64,000 nucleotides of DNA from an uncultured Senegalimassilia sp. (GTDB lineage: Bacteria; Actinomycetota; Coriobacteriia; Coriobacteriales; Eggerthellaceae). Each line of letters opens with the position of its first letter. Position 1 is the stretch's first letter. The notes beneath the pieces are model-generated. The model was not told where the DNA came from. It made no database searches and saw only the letters and a list, made by a program, of their open reading frames with translations. Shown here piece by piece: positions 32,290-39,932 of the stretch. A program made the position numbers and the translations under genes. The stretch spans positions 1-64,000 of the forward strand of contig NZ_CAKUAT010000008.1 of assembly GCF_934636665.1 (NCBI RefSeq). The letters are read 5' to 3'.

Positions 32290-33240
32290 ATGACAGAGTT
32301 CATGAGGCCGACGGTAACAACGGAAGAAGTCAACGATACTGTTGCGCGTTTCATCGTGGAACCGCTGGAGCGTGGCTACGGCTATACGCTGGGTAACAGC
32401 ATGCGTCGCGTTCTGCTGTCGTCTCTCGACGGCGCCAAGGCGACGGCCATCCAAATCGACGGTGTGCAGCACGAGTTCACCACGGCTGAAGGCGTCATCG
32501 AGGATATCACCGATATCGTCCTGAACGTCAAGGGCCTGGTCTTCTCGGCTCTCAATGACGACGTGGAAGAGGCCACGGCTCATGTTTCTGCCGAGGGCCC
32601 CTGCGTTGTGACCGGTGCGGACCTGCAGGTTCCCACCGAGTTCACGCTGATCAACCCCGAGCATGTCATCGCCACGGTTGCCGACGGCGGCCAGCTTGAC
32701 ATGACGGTCCGTATTGGCGTGGGCCGCGGTTACGTTTCCGCCGAGCGCAACAAGCGCACGGAGGATCCTATCGGCGTCATCCATGTCGACTCGCTGTTCT
32801 CCCCGGTTCGCCGTTGCACGATGAACGTGACCGACACCCGCGTGGGCCAGCGTACCGACTACGACAAGTTGGTTTTGGAGGTTGAGACGGACGGCTCCAT
32901 CGAGCCTATCGATGCGGTCACCCGTGCTGCCAACATCATCAACCAGTACATGGGCGCGTTCCTCAGCCTGACCAGCACCCCCGAAGAGGAAGAGGGCGAA
33001 GTGCCGTCCATCTTCGCTCCGGAGGGTCAGGAGTCGAACGCCGAGCTGGACAAGCAGATCGAGGACCTGGACCTGTCCGTCCGCTCGTACAACTGCCTGA
33101 AGCGCGCCGGCATCCATTCGGTGCGCCAGCTGGTCGAGTTCTCCGAGAACGACCTGCTGAACATCAGGAACTTTGGTGCGAAGTCCATTGAGGAAGTGAA
33201 GGACAAGCTCATTTCCATGGACCTCAATTTGAAGCAATAG
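32290..33240 (+). CDS. rpoA: DNA-directed RNA polymerase alpha subunit
   Basis: A 316-residue alpha subunit. The N-terminal assembly domain (about residues 10-225) has RGYGYTLGNSMRRVLLSSL, and the C-terminal DNA/regulator-binding domain (about 245-316) has LDLSVRSYNCLKRAGIHSVRQL and RNFGAKSIEEVKDKL. An acidic linker joins them. AAGGAGG lies before ATG 32290. Length is normal for actinobacteria and relatives. Confidence 0.98.
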   Translation: MTEFMRPTVTTEEVNDTVARFIVEPLERGYGYTLGNSMRRVLLSSLDGAKATAIQIDGVQHEFTTAEGVIEDITDIVLNVKGLVFSALNDDVEEATAHVSAEGPCVVTGADLQVPTEFTLINPEHVIATVADGGQLDMTVRIGVGRGYVSAERNKRTEDPIGVIHVDSLFSPVRRCTMNVTDTRVGQRTDYDKLVLEVETDGSIEPIDAVTRAANIINQYMGAFLSLTSTPEEEEGEVPSIFAPEGQESNAELDKQIEDLDLSVRSYNCLKRAGIHSVRQLVEFSENDLLNIRNFGAKSIEEVKDKLISMDLNLKQ

Positions 33241-33252
33241 GAGAAACCTACC

Positions 33253-33741
33253 ATGAGGCATAACTACAAGGGCCGCAAGCTGGGCACCGACTTTGCCCAT
33301 ACCAAGGCCATGAAGCGTAGTCTGGTGCAGGCGCTGTTCCTCAACGACCGCATCAAGACCATCGAGTCCCGCGCTAAGGAAATCCGCCCCGATGTCGACA
33401 AGATCATCACCTGGGCGAAGAAGGGCGACCTGCATAGCCGTCGTCTGGCCATCGCTGCGCTGGGCAACGACAAGGAACTGGTCCGCGAGATCTTCGAGAA
33501 GGTCGAGCAGGGCATGTTCGCCGATCGTCAGGGTGGCTACACCCGCATCATGAAGCTGGGCAACCGCAAGGGCGACAACGCTCCCATGGTCATCATGGAG
33601 CTCGTCACCGAGCCGGTGGCCAAGAAGGCTGAGAAGCCGGCTGCCAAGAAGGCTGCTCCGAAGAAGGTCGAGGCTGTCGAGGAGCCCAAGGCCGAGGAAG
33701 CTGCTGAGGCTGTCGAGGCTGCTGAGGAGAAGGCTGAATAA
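33253..33741 (+). CDS. rplQ: 50S ribosomal protein L17 with Ala/Lys/Glu-rich tail
   Basis: A 162-residue L17. Residues 1-116 are the normal protein (MRHNYKGRKLGTD, RSLVQALFLNDRIKTIESRAKEIRPDVDK, GGYTRIMKLGNRKGDNAPMVIMELV). Residues about 117-162 are a low-complexity tail of Ala, Lys, Glu and Val that is lysine-rich first and glutamate-rich at the end. Comparable tails occur in other actinobacterial L17 proteins. It closes the operon, followed by a strong terminator. Confidence 0.97.
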   Translation: MRHNYKGRKLGTDFAHTKAMKRSLVQALFLNDRIKTIESRAKEIRPDVDKIITWAKKGDLHSRRLAIAALGNDKELVREIFEKVEQGMFADRQGGYTRIMKLGNRKGDNAPMVIMELVTEPVAKKAEKPAAKKAAPKKVEAVEEPKAEEAAEAVEAAEEKAE

Positions 33742-33762
33742 GCTACCCTCACATGCTATTGA

Positions 33763-33792
33763 GAAAGGACCCTTCGGGGTCCTTTCTTTTTT
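33763..33792 (+). terminator. Terminator of the ribosomal protein operon
   Basis: GAAAGGACCC (33763-33772) and GGGTCCTTTC (33777-33786) form a 10-bp stem with a TTCG tetraloop, followed by six T bases. Confidence 0.95.
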
Positions 33793-33899
33793 GGATTGAT
33801 TCGCTTGCAGAAACACCTAAAACTTTTTTCTCGCAAGCGTTCATTGTGCGCTGTGGCTTAAGGGGCGCAGTGTTCTTCTTCCTGAATCTCATGCTGCGC

Positions 33900-33912
33900 T
33901 ATACTTCACGCA
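33900..33912 (+). promoter_or_regulatory. Candidate promoter of a leaderless ecfT transcript
   Basis: TATACT at 33900-33905 ends six bases before ATG 33912, which puts the expected transcription start on the start codon. No Shine-Dalgarno sequence is present. The -35 region is poor. Confidence 0.45.
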
Positions 33913-34658
33913 TGCAATTACGAATTAACACGTATATCGACGGCGATTCTTTCGTGCACACCTGCGATGCTCGGGTGAAGGTTGTGCTGCTGTGCGCATA
34001 TACCGCAACCGTTTTCTGGGTTGAAACGTGGGTCGGACAGTGCCTGCTTGCCGGTGTATGCCTGGTGCTGGCTTTGGCAGCCCGCGTCCCGCTTGGCCGC
34101 ATGCTGGCTATGGGAATCCCCGTGTACATGATGGCGGCTCTCACTGTGTTGTTCGCATCGATCAATAACCAGGTGGGGTTCGTGCTGGGTTGCTTTTACG
34201 GAGCAAGGATGATCTTGCTCGTCCTTGGCAGCTTCATCGTCGTGCTTACCACAACGTCTACGGCGCTTACCGATGCGCTGCGGTCGTTCGTGTTCCCGTT
34301 GCGGGCTTTGCGCATGCCAGCAGATGATATCGCTATGGTGTTTTGCATGGCTATTCGCTTCATCCCCTTGATGGCTCAAGAGCTCTGCGCGATCCATGGT
34401 GCTCAATTCTCACGAGGCGCATCGTTTCATCGAGGTGGATTATGGCAACGATTGTCGGCTTGGCCTCCGGTCTTCATCCCGTTGTTCGTGGGAATGTTCC
34501 GAAGGGCGGACAAGCTTTCGGTTGCCATGGATGCCCGCTGCTATGGCGTGCGCGGCGGCCGGCGAACCTCGCTACGAGACTATCGCATGACGATGCCGTC
34601 CGTTGCCGCGCTGACCTGCGGTTTAGGCCTTCTTGCCGCAATAGCGTTTCTGCTCTAG
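33912..34658 (+). CDS. Orphan energy-coupling factor transmembrane protein (EcfT/CbiQ family)
   Basis: A 248-residue membrane protein with about five to six helices. It has the two EcfT coupling segments, AQFSRGASF near residue 172 and SVAMDARCYGVRGG near residue 210, that contact the ATPases. These transporters take up vitamins or metals with separate S components. In Gram-positives rplQ is usually followed by ecfA1-ecfA2-ecfT; here only the T subunit remains and enolase follows. It would have to borrow ATPases, perhaps those at 56.5-58.2 kb. ATG 33912 starts the conserved part; earlier in-frame ATGs would overlap the terminator region. Confidence 0.8.
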   Translation: MQLRINTYIDGDSFVHTCDARVKVVLLCAYTATVFWVETWVGQCLLAGVCLVLALAARVPLGRMLAMGIPVYMMAALTVLFASINNQVGFVLGCFYGARMILLVLGSFIVVLTTTSTALTDALRSFVFPLRALRMPADDIAMVFCMAIRFIPLMAQELCAIHGAQFSRGASFHRGGLWQRLSAWPPVFIPLFVGMFRRADKLSVAMDARCYGVRGGRRTSLRDYRMTMPSVAALTCGLGLLAAIAFLL

Positions 34659-34674
34659 CCGTAGCGGCGTTCTT

Positions 34675-34776
34675 CTAGTAATCGCTTCCGTGCATAGGCG
34701 CGCATTCGGCCACAGCGAACGCCGCCGCTATCGCCATTCCCTAGCGATCGCCTCCGCGCACAGGCGCATTTCGCCG
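34675..34776 (+). repeat. Degenerate direct repeat upstream of enolase
   Basis: A segment of about 36 bases starting CTAGTAATCGCTTCCGTGCA at 34675 recurs as CTAGCGATCGCCTCCGCGCA at 34741, a period of 66. Function unknown. Confidence 0.55.
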
Positions 34777-34810
34777 TCCGCCTGCTGGTTCGCACATGTC
34801 GGGGCGGGCA

Positions 34811-34819
34811 TGGTATCAT
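34811..34819 (+). promoter_or_regulatory. Extended -10 element of eno
   Basis: TGGTATCAT at 34811-34819 matches an extended -10, 65 bases before the enolase start. The same TGGTATCAT occurs before infA at 30356. Confidence 0.5.
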
Positions 34820-34883
34820 TTGCCCGTATGGCCTGGTGCAAGGCGCCGGGCGCAAAAGGAAACATCCTACGAGGAGGCATTCA

Positions 34884-36176
34884 ATGAGCGTCATCATCGA
34901 TGTGTTCGGGCGTGAAATCCTGGACTCTCGCGGCAACCCCACGGTCGAGGTGGAAGTTGTGTTGGAGGATGGTTCCTTCGGTCGTGCGGCCGTTCCCTCC
35001 GGTGCGTCCACGGGCGCGTTCGAGGCCGTTGAGCTGCGCGACTGCGATAAGGAGCGCTATCTGGGCAAGGGCACCCTGGATGCCGTTGGCCATGTGAACG
35101 ATGAGATCGCCGACGCGCTCGTCGGTTTCGAAGCCGACGATCAGCGCGCTATCGACGACGTGATGCTGGAGCTGGACGGCACGGACAACAAGGGCGCTCT
35201 GGGCGCTAACGCCATCCTGGGCGTGTCCCTGGCCTGCGCCAAGGCCGCTGCCGAGTCCGCCGGTCTTCCGCTGTACAAGTACGTGGGCGGCGTGAACGGC
35301 CATATCCTGCCCACGCCCATGATGAACATCCTCAACGGCGGCGTGCATGCCGACAACAACGTCGACTTCCAGGAGTTCATGATCATGCCGGTGGGCGCCG
35401 AGTCGTTCGCCGAGGCGCTGCGCTGGTGCGCCGAGATCTACCACACCCTGAAGAAGGTTCTGCACGAGGCCGGCCTGGGCGGTGGCGTCGGCGACGAGGG
35501 CGGCTTCGCTCCCAACTTCACCACCAACGAAGAGCCCCTGCAGTACATCGTGAAGGCTTGCGAGGCGGCAGGCTACAAGCCCGGCGACGACATCATGTTC
35601 GCCATGGACCCGGCTTCCACCGAGTTCTACAACGCTGAAACCGGCAAGTACGAGCTGAAGGGCGAGGGTCGCGAACTGACCAGCGCCGAGATGGTGGACT
35701 ACTGGGCCGCGCTGGTCGAGAAGTACCCGATCATCTCCATCGAGGACGGCATGGCCGAGGAGGACTGGGACGGCTGGAAGCAGCTGACCGACCGCATCGG
35801 CGACAAGGTGCAGCTGGTGGGCGACGACCTGTTCGTCACGAACTCCAAGCGCCTGGCAAAGGGCATCGAGCTTGGTTGCGCCAACGCCATCCTCATCAAG
35901 GTCAACCAGATCGGTAGCCTGTCCGAGACGCTGGATGCCATCGAGATGGCCAAGCAGGCGGGTTACGCATGCGTTATGAGCCACCGCTCCGGCGAGACCG
36001 AGGACACCACCATCGCCGACCTGTCCGTGGCTCTGAACACCGGCCAGATCAAGACCGGCGCTCCGTGCCGTAGCGACCGCGTTGCCAAGTACAACCAGCT
36101 GCTGCGTATCGAGGAGGAGCTCGACTCCCAGGCTCAGTACGCTGGCAAGAACGCTTTCTACAACATCAAGCGTTAA
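34884..36176 (+). CDS. eno: Enolase
   Basis: A 430-residue enolase. It interconverts 2-phosphoglycerate and phosphoenolpyruvate. Visible: GREILDSRGNPTVEVEV at the N-terminus, SGASTGAFEA (mobile loop), the magnesium ligands around AMDPASTEF, SIEDGMAEEDWDG and GDDLFVTN, the catalytic Lys in LIKVNQIGSLSE, and the signature SHRSGETEDTTIADL. ATG 34884 has GAGGAGG upstream. Monocistronic; high codon bias fits strong expression. Confidence 0.97.
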   Translation: MSVIIDVFGREILDSRGNPTVEVEVVLEDGSFGRAAVPSGASTGAFEAVELRDCDKERYLGKGTLDAVGHVNDEIADALVGFEADDQRAIDDVMLELDGTDNKGALGANAILGVSLACAKAAAESAGLPLYKYVGGVNGHILPTPMMNILNGGVHADNNVDFQEFMIMPVGAESFAEALRWCAEIYHTLKKVLHEAGLGGGVGDEGGFAPNFTTNEEPLQYIVKACEAAGYKPGDDIMFAMDPASTEFYNAETGKYELKGEGRELTSAEMVDYWAALVEKYPIISIEDGMAEEDWDGWKQLTDRIGDKVQLVGDDLFVTNSKRLAKGIELGCANAILIKVNQIGSLSETLDAIEMAKQAGYACVMSHRSGETEDTTIADLSVALNTGQIKTGAPCRSDRVAKYNQLLRIEEELDSQAQYAGKNAFYNIKR

Positions 36177-36488
36177 TCAAGGCCTCGTCGAGCCGAATTC
36201 GGCGAACAGCGTAAAGCACACAGGCCGCTCAGGCGCGCCGTTCCGCTGCGGTTCGCGCAGTCAGGGGTAAACCTTGACTGCGCGCCGCAAGCGGGTCGGG
36301 CTGCCTGGGCGGCTTGTCGTTTTCCGGCATCGAACCCGCAATGCCGGCACGAAAGCCGGACGAGGTTTCCCCAGGAGTCCGCTCGGCTTTCCTTGCCTGG
36401 GATGTTGCCGCTTTTTCCCCTCGTGAAAACGCGGGGCTGCTACAATGAACCCTATGTGTATTACCGCGTCAGCCAAGGAAGATGGACG
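36177..36488. other. Structured intergenic region between eno and leuS
   Basis: No gene. CGCGCAGTCA (36254-36263) pairs with TGACTGCGCG (36275-36284) and may end eno transcription, although no T run follows. CCGGCAT (36324-36330) pairs with ATGCCGG (36341-36347). TACAAT at 36441-36446 is a likely -10 element of leuS. A T-box motif was looked for and is absent. Confidence 0.45.
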
Positions 36489-39062
36489 ATGAAACAGTAC
36501 AACCCTCACGAGATCGAACCTCGTTGGCAGAAGGCTTGGGAAGATGCCGACCTGTACAAGGTCACGGAAGATCACGCCAAGCCCAAGAAGTACGTGCTCG
36601 AGATGTTCCCGTACCCGTCGGGCGACATCCATATGGGCCATGTGCGCAACTACACGATCGGCGACGTCATCGCCCGCTATTCCAAGATGCGTGGCTTCGA
36701 CGTGCTGCATCCCATGGGTTGGGACGCGTTCGGCCTGCCGGCTGAGAACGCGGCCATCAAGCATCACAGCCATCCGGCGAAGTGGACCTATGCCAACATC
36801 GAAACCCAGAAGGCCAGCTTCAAGCGCATGGGCCTTTCCTATGACTGGGACCGTACCGTCGTGGCGTGCGACCCCGAGTACTACCGCTGGGGCCAGTGGA
36901 TCTTCCTGCAGTTCTGGAAGCGCGGCCTGGTGGAGCGTCGCAACTCTCCGGTGAACTGGTGCCCGAAGTGCCAGACCGTGCTCGCCAACGAGCAGGTCAC
37001 CGAGGGCGAGTGCTGGCGTTGCCACAGCGCCGTCGAGAAGCGCGACCTGACGCAGTGGTATCTCAAGATCACCGATTACGCGCAGGAGCTTCTGGACGAC
37101 CTGGATCAGCTGGACGGCTGGCCGGAGCGCGTCAAGCAGATGCAGGCGAACTGGATCGGCCGCTCCGAGGGCGCCGAGGTGAAGTTCACGCTGTGCGACA
37201 AGCAGGGCAACGCACCCGAGAATCCCACGGAAGACGACCTGATCACCGTGTTCACCACGCGTGCCGACACCCTGTTCGGCTGCAGCTTCTTCCTGCTTGC
37301 CCCGGAAAGCCCCATCCTGAAGGGCCTGGTCGAGGGCACGGAGTATGAGGCCGCGGTCATGCAGGTGGTCGAGGACGCGAAGAAGATCACCGCCGTCGAG
37401 CGTGCGCAGGGCAACAAGGAGAAGCACGGTGCGTTCACCGGCCGTTATGTGGTGAACCCCATCAACGGCGAGAAGGTGCCCGTGTGGGTTGCCGACTACA
37501 TCGTGGCCGATTACGGCACCGGCGCGGTTATGGCTGTGCCGTGCGGCGACCAGCGCGACTTCGAGTTCGCCAAGAAATACGACCTGCCCATCATCCCCAT
37601 CATCTTGGGTGACGACGACCCGCTGTTCGAGCAGCTCAAAGACGAACAGGGCCGTGTGGTCACCAGCGTCGATTGGGATAGCGCCATGGAGGCCGAGGGT
37701 CGACTGGTGCAGTCCGGCAAGTACACCGGCCTTACGGGCGGCAAGCATTCCGAGGGCGAGGAGGCCATCGTTGCCGATCTGGAGGCCGCGGGCCGCGGCA
37801 AGCGCAAGGTGGAGTTCCGCCTGCGCGACTGGCTGATCTCCCGCCAGCGCTATTGGGGCAACCCCATCCCGATGATCTACTGCGATAAGTGCGGCCTGGT
37901 GCCGGTGCCGGAAGAAGACCTGCCGGTGCGCCTGCCCGAGGACATCGACCTTTCCGCCGGCGAGACCTTGGCAACGCACGAGGGCTTCGCGAAGTGCACG
38001 TGCCCGAAGTGCGGCGGCGAGGCTCGCCGTGAGACCGATACCATGGACACGTTCACGTGCTCGAGCTGGTATTACTTGCGCTACACCGACCCGCACAACA
38101 CCGAGCTGCCCTTCGACAGCGCGAAAACCAACCGCTGGATGCCGGTCGACCAGTACATCGGCGGCATCGAGCACGCCATCCTGCACCTGCTGTACAGCCG
38201 CTTCTTCACAAAGGTGCTGCGCGATCTGGGCATGCTGGACTTCGACGAGCCGTTCAAGAACCTGCTGTGCCAGGGCATGGTGCTTGACGAGCACGGCGAC
38301 GTCATGAGCAAGTCCAAGGGCAACGTCATCTCCCCCGAGGAGATGATCGCGGGCTACGGCTGCGACGCCGTGCGCGCCTACATCCTGTTCATGGCTCCGC
38401 CTGATAAGGAGCTGCAGTGGAACGAGGACGGCCTGGCCGGCATGCACAAGTTCCTCAACCGCGTGTGGCGCATGGTGCACGACCTGGTGGGCAAGGCCGA
38501 CGAGGATACGCTGTACCAGCCGGGCGCATCCGATGCCGAGGCGGCAGCGGCTCGTAAGGTGCTGCTGCGCGAGCGTCATCGCGTCGCCGGTAAGGTTGTG
38601 GACGATTTCGATCGCAACAACTTCAACACCGCCATCGCCGCCATCATGGAGCTGGTGAACGCCATCGGCGATTACCTGCGCAAGGTCGGCCCGGAGCAGC
38701 GCGCCGCATCCGCTGACGAGCAGGCGCTTGCGACCGAGGTCGCCAATGTGCTGGTAAGGCTGCTGGCACCCATCTGCCCGCATATGACCGACGAGCTGTG
38801 GCATGATGCGTTGGGTTGCGAGGGCTCCATCCATACGCAGGAATGGCCCGAGTTCGACCCCGAGAAGGCCAAGGACGACGAGGTCGAGCTTGCCGTGCAG
38901 ATCAACGGCAAGGTGAAGGCCCGTATCACGGTTGCCGCGGATGCCGATCAGGAATCCGTGAAGGCTGTGGCGCTCGAGGCCGTGCAAGACGCCGTGGCAG
39001 GCAAGGACCTGAAGAAGGTCGTTGTGGTGCCCGGTCGTCTGGTGAACATCGTGGCGAAGTAA
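36489..39062 (+). CDS. leuS: Leucyl-tRNA synthetase
   Basis: An 857-residue class I synthetase. Catalytic motifs: HMGH (residues 48-51) and MSKSK (about 606-610). The editing domain CP1 lies at about 220-415 (GCSFFLLAPESP, TGRYVVNPINGEKVPVWVADYI). A zinc-binding insert is suggested by CDKCGLVPVP and CTCPKCGGEA. The anticodon-binding and C-terminal domains follow (VNGKVKARI-type QINGKVKARITVAAD). ATG 36489 has AAGGAAG upstream. Followed by its own terminator. Confidence 0.97.
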   Translation: MKQYNPHEIEPRWQKAWEDADLYKVTEDHAKPKKYVLEMFPYPSGDIHMGHVRNYTIGDVIARYSKMRGFDVLHPMGWDAFGLPAENAAIKHHSHPAKWTYANIETQKASFKRMGLSYDWDRTVVACDPEYYRWGQWIFLQFWKRGLVERRNSPVNWCPKCQTVLANEQVTEGECWRCHSAVEKRDLTQWYLKITDYAQELLDDLDQLDGWPERVKQMQANWIGRSEGAEVKFTLCDKQGNAPENPTEDDLITVFTTRADTLFGCSFFLLAPESPILKGLVEGTEYEAAVMQVVEDAKKITAVERAQGNKEKHGAFTGRYVVNPINGEKVPVWVADYIVADYGTGAVMAVPCGDQRDFEFAKKYDLPIIPIILGDDDPLFEQLKDEQGRVVTSVDWDSAMEAEGRLVQSGKYTGLTGGKHSEGEEAIVADLEAAGRGKRKVEFRLRDWLISRQRYWGNPIPMIYCDKCGLVPVPEEDLPVRLPEDIDLSAGETLATHEGFAKCTCPKCGGEARRETDTMDTFTCSSWYYLRYTDPHNTELPFDSAKTNRWMPVDQYIGGIEHAILHLLYSRFFTKVLRDLGMLDFDEPFKNLLCQGMVLDEHGDVMSKSKGNVISPEEMIAGYGCDAVRAYILFMAPPDKELQWNEDGLAGMHKFLNRVWRMVHDLVGKADEDTLYQPGASDAEAAAARKVLLRERHRVAGKVVDDFDRNNFNTAIAAIMELVNAIGDYLRKVGPEQRAASADEQALATEVANVLVRLLAPICPHMTDELWHDALGCEGSIHTQEWPEFDPEKAKDDEVELAVQINGKVKARITVAADADQESVKAVALEAVQDAVAGKDLKKVVVVPGRLVNIVAK

Positions 39063-39086
39063 AAACGCTGACATTGCAGTCGAAGC

Positions 39087-39120
39087 GACCCGGAGGATGC
39101 TCCGGGTCGTTTTGTTTTCG
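39087..39120 (+). terminator. Terminator of leuS
   Basis: CGACCCGGAG (39087-39096) and CTCCGGGTCG (39101-39110) form a 10-bp stem around GATG, followed by TTTTGTTTTC. Confidence 0.9.
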
Positions 39121-39203
39121 GGGTTGGGTTTCGGTGGCGTTGTTGCGCCGTTCCGGCGAAACGCTTGCCGTGAGGTTTCGGCGTTTGCTATTGTCTGTTT
39201 CCT

Positions 39204-39887
39204 ATGAGTAGCGCGAAGAAACATAAGGGATGCCTGAGGCGGGTGCTGGATATGGTGCTGGCGGCGGTATTTGCCGTGGTGGCGGTGTTCGCCATTACGA
39301 ACGTGGTGACCATCGTGGGCTCGAAAGGGTCCATCGTCACCCCCGAGAAGGCCAGTATCGGCAACGCCGATGCCATCGTGGTGCTCGGGGCATCGGTGTT
39401 GCCGGACGGAACGCCTTCGGGTATTCTGGCCGATCGCCTGGATGATGGCATCGCGCTGTACTTTGCGGGAGTGGCGCCGAAGATCATCATGAGCGGCGAC
39501 AACGGCACCGCTTCGTACAACGAAGTGAAGGCGATGAAGCAATACGCTATCGCGCAAGGCGTGCCCAGTCAGGATATCTTCTGCGATCATGCGGGCTTCT
39601 CCACGTACGAGAGCATGTACCGGGCGAAATACGTGTTCGGGTGCGAGCGCATCGTGGTTGCCACACAAACGTATCACCTGTATCGCGCGTTGTGGTCCGC
39701 GAAAAGCCTGGGGATGCAAGCCGAGGGCGTTCCCAGCGACTACCACGAGTATCAGAAACAACTGCAATACGATATTCGGGAGATTCCCGCGCGCACTAAG
39801 GACTTCTTCAAGGCGCTGTTCCGCGTGCCGTCCACGTATGTGGGCGAGCCGATCAGCCTTGATCAAAGCGGGGATGTGACGAACTGA
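39204..39887 (+). CDS. SanA/YdcF-like DUF218 membrane protein
   Basis: A 227-residue protein with one N-terminal membrane helix (about residues 14-40) and an extracytoplasmic DUF218 domain: DAIVVLGASVLPDGTPS, IALYFAGVAPKIIMSGDNG, STYESMYRAKYVFGCERIVVATQTYHLYRAL. E. coli SanA supports the envelope barrier (vancomycin exclusion at high temperature); the enzymatic role is unknown. No ribosome site precedes ATG 39204; TTGCCG at 39165-39170 and TATTGT at 39189-39194 (18-base spacer) would start the transcript within a few bases of the ATG. Confidence 0.83.
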   Translation: MSSAKKHKGCLRRVLDMVLAAVFAVVAVFAITNVVTIVGSKGSIVTPEKASIGNADAIVVLGASVLPDGTPSGILADRLDDGIALYFAGVAPKIIMSGDNGTASYNEVKAMKQYAIAQGVPSQDIFCDHAGFSTYESMYRAKYVFGCERIVVATQTYHLYRALWSAKSLGMQAEGVPSDYHEYQKQLQYDIREIPARTKDFFKALFRVPSTYVGEPISLDQSGDVTN

Positions 39888-39892
39888 AGCAA

Positions 39893-39919
39893 GATGGCCG
39901 CGCGAAATGCGCGGCCATC
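39893..39919. terminator. Terminator between sanA-like gene and LuxR gene
   Basis: GATGGCCGCGC (39893-39903) pairs with GCGCGGCCATC (39909-39919) around GAAAT; it separates convergent genes. Confidence 0.78.
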
Positions 39920-39932
39920 GTTCGTTCAGAGG

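Noticed and set aside
36320..36350. tRNA T-arm-like hairpin on the minus strand
   Set aside because: It has a TTCGA-like loop by chance, but there is no acceptor, D or anticodon arm around it.
36177..36488. T-box riboswitch before leuS
   Set aside because: No AGGGTGGNACCGCG-like core and no antiterminator/terminator pair were found.
36261..39866. A 1,201-codon open frame on the minus strand across leuS
   Set aside because: It is the mirror of leuS and the SanA-like gene in GC-rich sequence, has low-complexity His/Leu/Val composition and no ribosome site. Similar long antisense frames over 41953-45564, 50981-53779, 4015-5949, 22809-24311 and 26913-28358 are rejected for the same reason.
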